This document shows positions 14,666-20,189 of a stretch of 20,189 nucleotides of DNA, one piece after another; the first letter of the stretch is position 1; each line of letters opens with the position of its first letter. The stretch lies in contig JAIVHD010000268.1 of assembly GCA_020201235.1 (NCBI GenBank), positions 1 through 20,189 of the forward strand, read 5' to 3'. This stretch comes from Lysobacteraceae bacterium. GTDB lineage: Bacteria > Pseudomonadota > Gammaproteobacteria > Xanthomonadales > Wenzhouxiangellaceae. A program made the translations under genes and the position numbers. The notes beneath the pieces were generated by a model, which saw only the letters and a list, made by a program, of their open reading frames with translations, was not told the origin of the DNA and ran no database searches.

Positions 14666-17436
14666 TCCAAAGAACCGCCGCCCGAAACCACCTCGAACTT
14701 GGTCAGGACACCGCCGACGGGTTCGCCACTGGCATCCAGGAATCGCAATTGATATGGCTGAGGCAGCAGTTCTCCAACCGAGCAACCCAGACCACCACAA
14801 TCCTGATTGTTGCCGGTGATTTCGACCAGTGCCGGCGCGGCGCTCAACCCGGATACCCAGATGTTGACCGGCGGCTGCCCGGGCACCTGTATCCGAACCG
14901 GATAGACGCCCGGACTGATCGGCAACAGAACCGATATAGTGGCCAGACCGCTGGCATTGCTGGTACTGGTGAAGGTCGCGGCCGTGTACCCGTCGGTATT
15001 GACGCCGATATTATCGTCGTCGGTCGTAAAACTGATCGGGATGCCGGCAACCGGCGCGCCACTGGGGCCGGTGACCAGTATCCGGATAGGTATCGGCAAT
15101 TCAGTGCCGGTCAATCCCGACTGGAATTGCCCTTCGATAACCGATATCTGCGGCGCCGTGGTCCGGGTATCGATATCTATGCTCAACTGATATGCACCCG
15201 TCCCGGTATTCGGCACGCTGGTGACGACAACGGTGTAGATCCCGGTCTCCGGCAACTCGAAGTTATTGATGCGCGCATTGGCCCCGGCACCACTGTTATC
15301 GTCCGATGCCAATACCGCGCCACTAGGGCCCTCCAGAAACAACAACAGATCGGGCACACCTGGGTTCACCGCATTCGCCTCGATGGTCACCACCGAACCT
15401 GCCAAGGCAATAAACGTGTAGCGGTCCTGCTCCGTGCCGGCATCGAGGTGGCCATCGACGCGCTGACCACTGACGAGGTCCTGATCCACACCGGGCGTCT
15501 CGGCAGTTACCGGCGCCTCGACGATGAAATTGACGCTGTTGCTGACCCGGTTACCTATACTCACATTCACCGGCCCGCTACTCGCGCCGCTTGGCACGGT
15601 CACGGTCAGACTGGCCGCTGTCGCAAATGTCACTGCGGCGCGTACGCCATTGAAACGCACATCGTTTTGCGCAGCATCCGTTGAAAAACCCTGCCCAAGC
15701 AACAGCACTGTAGCGCCGGGGACACCACGTCCAGGCGTTACGCCGTTGAGCAAGGGCGGGAATATCTGGTTCTGACCAGGCACAACAACCGTCTGCTTCG
15801 CGGTCAGCATCTGCACTTGATAGGCTTCGCCGTTTCTGATGACGAAATTGCTACCGACCGTTCCGCCGTCTTCGTAGCGCGCCTCTTCATGGGTTTCCGT
15901 GATGGGGTCGTAACGCCGCACCATCGACACTTCAAGATCGTCACCGAGACTCTGGAGCAGGTCGAAGGCGCTGTAACCGGCAGGCGGGCAAGGCACGCCG
16001 AGCAGGTTGAACCCATCAGCCAGATCCAGCGCGGGGCAATCCTGGCTGCCGGAGAAAGACACCGTCTTCTCGACGTTCATGTGCACCAGATAACCATTGC
16101 CACGGACAATCTGGAAATTATCGCCCCCGGGTGCGCCATCGATCCAGGTGGCGCGCTCAAAGCGGCCGTTTGCCGTATCGTAGCGATCGATGCTGTTGAT
16201 TTCCGTCATGTCGCCCAACGCAACAAGCAAATCGAAGACATGCATGCCGGTGGGTGCACTTACGGGGTAAGCAAACAGGTTGAGGCCGTCGCTCAAGGTA
16301 ATGCTCGCACCGGGAATTTCGACGGCATTGGTCACCATATCGATCCCGCCGGCATCGACGCCGGAGACCACGTTCACGGGTAATACGTTGAGCGGATCGG
16401 TTTCGATGCTGGATTCATTGGCGTCGTAGAATTCCTCGGGGAAATTGGTATCGAACGTAGCGGCAATGACCGGATTAATCCGTGCCGGATCTGCCGCGCG
16501 CGGCTCGCCGTCCAAAGACTCCATGCCAATGTAGTAGCTGCCCGGCGGCAAACCCGGGATACGATAATCACCCTGCTCCAGTGAATATCCGCCAACGATC
16601 TTGCTACCCGTCGCCGGATCCAGTGCATAGACATGGGCACCCAGCACTCGGACGCCATCCAACCCACTCGCAATCCTGCCACTCACACTGCCGAACGCCG
16701 CACCATAAGCGGGTTGATCCGGATAAAACTCCGAAGCATAGGCGATGTCGTCAGTGTGCAGCGTACGTGCGTCGGCGATATCGCTGGACAGAAACGGATA
16801 CATGACGGCATTCTCGATAACCGAGTGCGCAAGACCAAAAGTGTGACCGACCTCGTGCAAAGCAACCGCCTGGATGTCGATCGTTCCATCCAATCCCGAA
16901 ATAGCCAGTGGATTAGTCGCATTGAATACGATATCGGCATCATAGATGCTGCCCGCGGGGTAGAGCCCATTGGGTATATCGGGCATCCCATCGCCGTCCA
17001 GATCATTGTTCAGATCCGTGATCACGGTGTCTTGCGGAAAGCTGCTGACAACCGCGACTGCCAGCACGTCGTGCGGGAATACAAATTCGGAATCGGTGAA
17101 TGTCACGAGATTGATGCCGTCGAGACCCGCCTCGCGAGCGTCGAGTTCACCCGCGTATACGAACCTCAATCGGCTGGTCGGCAATTGCTCCCAGGCAGCG
17201 AACGCCTGCCCCAGCACTGTCTCCAGCTCGCCATTGGTTATGCCAGATGCGGGCAAGCCATCTGTGCTCAGATACCACTGGATCGGCAGCATCTGGTCAG
17301 GCCATTTCTGCTCGAAATGCGTCGATGCATCGGCCGGATTGCGCATCAGAAGATTGCCGCCAGCATGCACATAGGTATGGGCAAGTGCCATTGCCAAAAC
17401 ACCGAGCGACAGAACATGAGCACAATTGCGTTTCAC
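14539..17436 (-). CDS. Secreted matrixin-family zinc metalloprotease with accessory modules, N-terminal segment (ends in frameshift)
   Basis: GTG 17436 makes a 4-nt GTGA overlap with the preceding stop, and a signal peptide (residues 1-25, ending in VHA) follows. The catalytic domain (about 28-240) has HEVGHTFGLAHS, with zinc ligands H194, H198 and H204, the base E195 and Met-turn M212 in VMYPF. This is the metzincin/matrixin pattern, and the VMYP spacing is like MMPs. A Ca-loop DLNNDLDGDG lies before it. Modules: carboxypeptidase-regulatory-like (about 250-310), a tandem FDLL-type domain (378-545), IPT/TIG (about 560-640), PPC (about 660-757) and Big_1-like units (about 765-855 and 868 onward). 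No cysteine-switch propeptide motif was seen. The real coding frame ends near codon 924 (SGGGSL); the rest to 14539 is out of frame. It should cleave extracellular proteins; the substrate is unknown. Confidence 0.88.
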   Translation of the reverse strand: MKRNCAHVLSLGVLAMALAHTYVHAGGNLLMRNPADASTHFEQKWPDQMLPIQWYLSTDGLPASGITNGELETVLGQAFAAWEQLPTSRLRFVYAGELDAREAGLDGINLVTFTDSEFVFPHDVLAVAVVSSFPQDTVITDLNNDLDGDGMPDIPNGLYPAGSIYDADIVFNATNPLAISGLDGTIDIQAVALHEVGHTFGLAHSVIENAVMYPFLSSDIADARTLHTDDIAYASEFYPDQPAYGAAFGSVSGRIASGLDGVRVLGAHVYALDPATGSKIVGGYSLEQGDYRIPGLPPGSYYIGMESLDGEPRAADPARINPVIAATFDTNFPEEFYDANESSIETDPLNVLPVNVVSGVDAGGIDMVTNAVEIPGASITLSDGLNLFAYPVSAPTGMHVFDLLVALGDMTEINSIDRYDTANGRFERATWIDGAPGGDNFQIVRGNGYLVHMNVEKTVSFSGSQDCPALDLADGFNLLGVPCPPAGYSAFDLLQSLGDDLEVSMVRRYDPITETHEEARYEDGGTVGSNFVIRNGEAYQVQMLTAKQTVVVPGQNQIFPPLLNGVTPGRGVPGATVLLLGQGFSTDAAQNDVRFNGVRAAVTFATAASLTVTVPSGASSGPVNVSIGNRVSNSVNFIVEAPVTAETPGVDQDLVSGQRVDGHLDAGTEQDRYTFIALAGSVVTIEANAVNPGVPDLLLFLEGPSGAVLASDDNSGAGANARINNFELPETGIYTVVVTSVPNTGTGAYQLSIDIDTRTTAPQISVIEGQFQSGLTGTELPIPIRILVTGPSGAPVAGIPISFTTDDDNIGVNTDGYTAATFTSTSNASGLATISVLLPISPGVYPVRIQVPGQPPVNIWVSGLSAAPALVEITGNNQDCGGLGCSVGELLPQPYQLRFLDASGEPVGGVLTKFEVVSGGGSLENHVFRSIRDRSCSAPPRKRARQRPSTRVRPAFHACRSHRRV
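15802..16305 (-). repeat. Tandem FDLL-type domain in the metalloprotease
   Basis: Residues about 378-452 and 470-545. Paired motifs are GLNLFAYPVSAPTG / GFNLLGVPCPPAG, FDLLVALGD / FDLLQSLGDD, INSIDRYD / VSMVRRYDP, ERATWIDG / EEARYEDGG, and closings GNGYLVHM / GEAYQVQM. The same pair, in the same order and with the same Cys in copy 2, is present in the giant protein at about 10731-11226. Confidence 0.75.
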
Positions 17437-17912
17437 TGCCGCCCCATTTGAGCGGCTCGGGCAGCCGCCCGTCGCAACGCCTCCACTTGAAGTTGCCGCG
17501 TCTCGAGATCGAGCGTCGCCTGCCGTTCCCCCACTGCGCGCTCGGTGATATCGCGGAATTGCAGCCTCTCGGTTTGATTTACGATATTCGCGCCGGACTC
17601 GGCGCCCGACAATGTGATGCGTTCCGGCAACGATTTTCTAGCCAGCCCCCTTGGCCGGTCGCTGCGTGATGGCTGGCGGCTGGCCCCCAAAGGCACCTGT
17701 GCTCCGGCCACCGCATGGCCGGAAAACCTTCGATGCCTCGCCTCTACGACCGGGTCTTCCGCAACGAGGCCGATCGCGGGAGAGATCGTCGTTGCCGGCT
17801 GAAGGGCCGCGTCGTCACCGACCCCTGCACTCATATCCGCTTCGGCAGCACAAACCGTGCAGGTCCAGATATATGCGAATAACCCGACCAAACAATGCCT
17901 TTGCATGTTCAT
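17433..17912 (-). CDS. Small secreted protein, function unknown
   Basis: 159 residues from ATG 17912 (a second ATG two codons later is possible). The N-terminus is signal-peptide-like (HCLVGLFAYIWTCTVCAAEA). The rest is low in hydrophobicity, with an Ala/Val-rich middle, a basic region (SRQPSRSDRPRGLARKS) and a predicted helical C-terminus rich in Arg, Glu, Ala and Gln (ERQATLDLETRQLQVEALRR) that could form a coiled coil. It begins 1 nt after the stop of the gene before it, and its stop overlaps the metalloprotease GTG start (GTGA), so it is probably co-translated with the protease. I recognise no family. A chaperone or inhibitor role for the protease is possible but rests on position only. 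Confidence 0.65.
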   Translation of the reverse strand: MNMQRHCLVGLFAYIWTCTVCAAEADMSAGVGDDAALQPATTISPAIGLVAEDPVVEARHRRFSGHAVAGAQVPLGASRQPSRSDRPRGLARKSLPERITLSGAESGANIVNQTERLQFRDITERAVGERQATLDLETRQLQVEALRRAAARAAQMGRQ

Positions 17913-17913
17913 C

Positions 17914-18522
17914 TCAATGGCGCCCCCCTCCCGCCTCGATGCGCTGCCGGATAAACAGCAGGAATTCCTCTAGCCGCATCTGCTCTGATCCAAGCCGAAC
18001 GTCTGTGGCTGTGTCGCCAGTGTCATCACCCAAGGTTCCGAGCTTATGCGGTCCGATGGGTATCCACCGCTCGCCCGTATCCGGATCGGTGATGACCGGT
18101 ATTTTGCCTTGTGTCATACCGATAACCCGATAACCACCCTCGACATCCTGATCGAGCAGCAGAACGAACGTCTCACCTGGCGAGAACGACACACTCGCCG
18201 ACGCCGCCATCGATACTGGGAGACCCAGGCGCGGATGCATCGCGGTACCACCCAGCATATGGATCTCCAATCGACTTGGCGCATCACCCTTGATTGTTTC
18301 GTCAACCGACACCACCGTGAGTGTGTAGATCTTCTTGCCACGCCAGTAGCCTTCGACCGACTCAGCGCGCCCCAGCACTACGAGGTCGGATGCCTGCAGC
18401 ATGACTTCCAGATCGGTTTCACGCATGGATGCCGCCATGACGACAGCGCTTGCCAGCCCCAGGGCGACACCCAGTATCCTGCGGGCACCCCGACGGGTAA
18501 AGCATCGATTGCAGATATTCAT
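17914..18522 (-). CDS. Secreted protein of the type often found beside matrixin proteases, function unknown
   Basis: 202 residues from ATG 18522, chosen over the upstream in-frame ATG at 18576 because that one lies inside the preceding dockerin gene and 18522 directly precedes a signal peptide (RRILGVALGLASAVVMAA). The mature part is beta-rich: ASDLVVLGRAESVEGYWRGKK, IYTLTVVSVDETIKGD, LEIHMLGG, SFSPGETFVLLLDQD, YRVIGMTQGKIPV. From memory, this 'ADLVV-GR-V...W-G--IYT---V-V-E--KG...GG' pattern recurs in small exported proteins next to bacterial matrixin genes, and here too the protease gene is two genes downstream. There are no catalytic residues. It follows the dockerin gene by 16 nt and precedes the next start by 1 nt. 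Confidence 0.75.
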   Translation of the reverse strand: MNICNRCFTRRGARRILGVALGLASAVVMAASMRETDLEVMLQASDLVVLGRAESVEGYWRGKKIYTLTVVSVDETIKGDAPSRLEIHMLGGTAMHPRLGLPVSMAASASVSFSPGETFVLLLDQDVEGGYRVIGMTQGKIPVITDPDTGERWIPIGPHKLGTLGDDTGDTATDVRLGSEQMRLEEFLLFIRQRIEAGGGRH

Positions 18523-18538
18523 TGCTTCGCCATTTGTG

Positions 18539-19792
18539 TTATTGATCAAAAATAATCCGCTGCAACAGCAACACATCCACTACGTTGATCAACCCATCTC
18601 GGTTGATGTCTGCGCGCTCGAATTGTGCCTGCGTGGGTGTGCGCTGCCCCAAGGCCATCTGCATGACCAGTACCAGATCGCCGGCATTGATCTCGCCATC
18701 CTGGTTAACATCGCCGAGGTCGTTGTTGACGACCTCTACCGTATAGCTCTGCACAGCCTGCTCCATGGACGTGGTGACACGAACAGTAACCGTATGCATG
18801 CCGATCTGATCAATTATGGGTATCCAGTCGATCACACCACTCAAGGCATCGATGGACATACCCGCAGGCGCCTGATCGAGATGGAACTGCGCCGCACCCA
18901 GATTGGCGACTACGGTATAGCTATACGGTGCCATTGCCATCGCGGTCGTTTCCGGCGAGGAAATGATCCAAAGGGGGAAATCTGCGGGATCGGATGGACT
19001 CCGCCCCGCCTGGATCTCTGCAGCGTCAGGAACACCATCGTAATCACTGTCGGGATTCTGCGGGTCGGTGCCGTGCACATACTCGTCCCGATTGATCAAT
19101 GAGTCTCCATCCGCATCCAGGAAGGCATCGTTCGGATCGGACGGGTTCAGACCATGCGCGACTTCCCAGGCATCCGGCATTCCATCGCCATCGACGTCTT
19201 CGTTCTCAATGATCGATATCGAGCCAGTTACGACTTGGTGCGGGATATGGACGCCGCCGAACGGCCCCTGCCCGCCCGGCAGCAATAGCAAGGGGCTGCG
19301 CATATCCAGAACGGCAACCAACAGGGGCACGACATTGCCGGCTGGGCCATGAACCTGAAAACGCACGTTGGCGATATTGATCAGCCCTGTAGGTACGGAC
19401 ACCCCTGGCTGACTGGATGCAATGATCAGCGTATCAAAATTGTCAGTAGCGACAACATGGGCGAATGGCACCGTCGAGAACTCCGCCGTCGTTCCGGCTT
19501 GCACACGGCCATTATCAAGGATCGCTGAGAGTTGAGTATTGTCGTAGGTGATCGCGACACGGATTCCACCCAGCGCAGCCGGCACGCTTGCACCAAACGA
19601 GTCAATCGCGGTGATGCCATTGAGGTCGACATTGATAGGGACTGTAATGTCGGTCTGGGTCTGAGCAGATATCGCAGCTCCCAAATCGAGTGTAGCACTC
19701 CCATTATAGGGCTCTGTCTGGGCGGTAACCGCCGTTCCCAGAATCAATGAGGACAACAACAGAGTCCACTTGATCAGACACCGGCGCGCCAT
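18539..19792 (-). CDS. Cohesin-like / TSP3 / Ig-like / type I dockerin secreted protein
   Basis: 417 residues from ATG 19792, with AGGTG about 8 nt upstream. A TTG at 19798 in frame would give a 4-nt TTGA overlap and two more residues. Signal peptide 1-24. Residues about 38-165 resemble a cohesin domain (DITVPINVDLNGI, GGIRVAITYDNTQLSAIL, GLINIANVRFQVHGPAGN). Residues 199-270 hold D-x-D-x-D-G Ca loops (VDGDGMPDAWEVAHGLNP, DADGDSLINRDEY, DSDYDGVPDAAE). Residues 277-355 form a He_PIG/cadherin-like Ig domain (LDQAPAGMSIDALSGVIDW). Residues 360-417 are a complete two-loop type I dockerin (GDVNQDGEINAGDLVLVMQ and ADINRDGLINVVDVLLLQR, 18542-18715). Having both a cohesin-like and a dockerin module, it could chain with other proteins of the cluster. 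Pairing is inferred, not shown. Confidence 0.85.
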   Translation of the reverse strand: MARRCLIKWTLLLSSLILGTAVTAQTEPYNGSATLDLGAAISAQTQTDITVPINVDLNGITAIDSFGASVPAALGGIRVAITYDNTQLSAILDNGRVQAGTTAEFSTVPFAHVVATDNFDTLIIASSQPGVSVPTGLINIANVRFQVHGPAGNVVPLLVAVLDMRSPLLLLPGGQGPFGGVHIPHQVVTGSISIIENEDVDGDGMPDAWEVAHGLNPSDPNDAFLDADGDSLINRDEYVHGTDPQNPDSDYDGVPDAAEIQAGRSPSDPADFPLWIISSPETTAMAMAPYSYTVVANLGAAQFHLDQAPAGMSIDALSGVIDWIPIIDQIGMHTVTVRVTTSMEQAVQSYTVEVVNNDLGDVNQDGEINAGDLVLVMQMALGQRTPTQAQFERADINRDGLINVVDVLLLQRIIFDQ

Positions 19793-19794
19793 GG

Positions 19795-20189
19795 TCAAGG
19801 CACCTGCGGCAAGGTAGCGGTTGGTACGCTTCCGACCAACAACTGTTCGAGCAGCGAAATATCAAGCATATCCAGAACCGGACTCACGGCCAGGCTGTGT
19901 TGCCCGCTTTCGCGATACAAATCGCATAGCAGCGGATGAAATGCGAGCATCGCATGCTCGTGGGACGCCACTTCGTTAACAACCACCTGCCCTATGAGCA
20001 ATCGGTCGTAACTATCCACCCGTTCATCGCGATTGCAATCGCCATGCGCCACTTCAACCGACTCTAGAACCGCGCCGCTTCCAGGCGCAGCTGGAAGCCC
20101 ACGAAATATCGAATCGCTGCCCTGATTACCACGATAATGGCGCGCGATCAGTACCTCGCCGGCATCGCCTATGCCCGAAGACGTGGAAC
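19795..20189 (-). CDS. Dockerin-like protein, C-terminal part (5' end outside window)
   Basis: The frame is open from the window edge and gives 130 residues ending in LPQVP at TGA 19795-19797. The C-terminal region begins AHGDCNRDERVDSYDRLLIGQ, which fits a first dockerin Ca loop (D-x-N-x-D-x-x-V-D) followed by its helix. The second half (PVLDMLDISLLEQLLVG) resembles the second dockerin helix, but an insertion and missing Asp residues (CDLYRESGQHSL) make its Ca loop degenerate. The part before (EVLIARHYRGNQGSD) is too short to classify. The next gene starts within or 2 nt after this stop. It is probably another exported component of the same assembly, perhaps also carrying a cohesin-like or Ig domain upstream. 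Confidence 0.6.
   Translation of the reverse strand, partial: STSSGIGDAGEVLIARHYRGNQGSDSIFRGLPAAPGSGAVLESVEVAHGDCNRDERVDSYDRLLIGQVVVNEVASHEHAMLAFHPLLCDLYRESGQHSLAVSPVLDMLDISLLEQLLVGSVPTATLPQVP

Noticed and set aside
14655..14680. Programmed -1 ribosomal frameshift in the metalloprotease
   Set aside because: TTCTTTGGAAAATC does not form an X-XXY-YYZ heptamer in the correct frame, and I see no obvious downstream pseudoknot. An indel or read error is simpler.

Overview
The window reads as one long minus-strand gene cluster (transcribed right to left, entering from beyond position 20189) that encodes mostly secreted or membrane-anchored proteins. At its far left end it converges on the tail of a plus-strand RelE/ParE-type toxin gene. 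The GC-rich composition, Sec signal peptides, a lipobox, dense start/stop overlaps and a ParE-like toxin suggest a Gram-negative bacterium, probably a proteobacterium. The genus cannot be told from the sequence.

Right part (20189 to 13310): a partial dockerin-like protein; a protein with a cohesin-like domain, Ca-binding TSP3-type loops, an Ig-like domain and a C-terminal type I dockerin; two small secreted proteins; and a large matrixin-type zinc metalloprotease carrying accessory modules (carboxypeptidase-regulatory-like, a tandem domain I do not recognise, IPT/TIG, PPC, Big_1-like). The protease gene is broken by one frameshift near 14668.

Middle part (13313 to 5893): a giant modular surface or secreted protein of about 1943 residues when two frameshifts (near 12822 and 8318) are repaired. 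It has an FN3-like domain, a thrombospondin type 3 Ca-binding array, the same tandem domain as the protease, then seven glucodextranase-B-like Ig repeats interleaved with four copies of a companion module. It is followed by a HEAT-like periplasmic protein with a C-terminal membrane anchor and by a four-helix membrane protein.

Left part (5721 to 273): a rearranged duplication of a gene pair. Gene A has seven membrane helices plus an extracytoplasmic domain. Its partner P is a zinc-dependent phospholipase C/S1-P1 nuclease-like protein. Present order: A, 3'-truncated P, A' (the extracytoplasmic domain alone behind a lipobox), P with an internal deletion. A 134-bp direct repeat (one mismatch) joins the two P copies, and removing the 964 bp between repeat ends rebuilds a full 630-residue P frame. 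A second HEAT-TM paralogue closes the cluster.

Most junctions are 4-nt (ATGA, GTGA, TTGA) or 8-nt overlaps, which argues for one translationally coupled operon and for the chosen starts. My inference is that the locus encodes a Ca-dependent extracellular assembly (cohesin/dockerin, TSP3, Ig repeats) with a protease and a phospholipase-like enzyme, plus membrane-anchored HEAT partners. No RNA genes, CRISPR arrays, insertion sequences or convincing terminators were seen. Gaps between genes are all under 200 bases.
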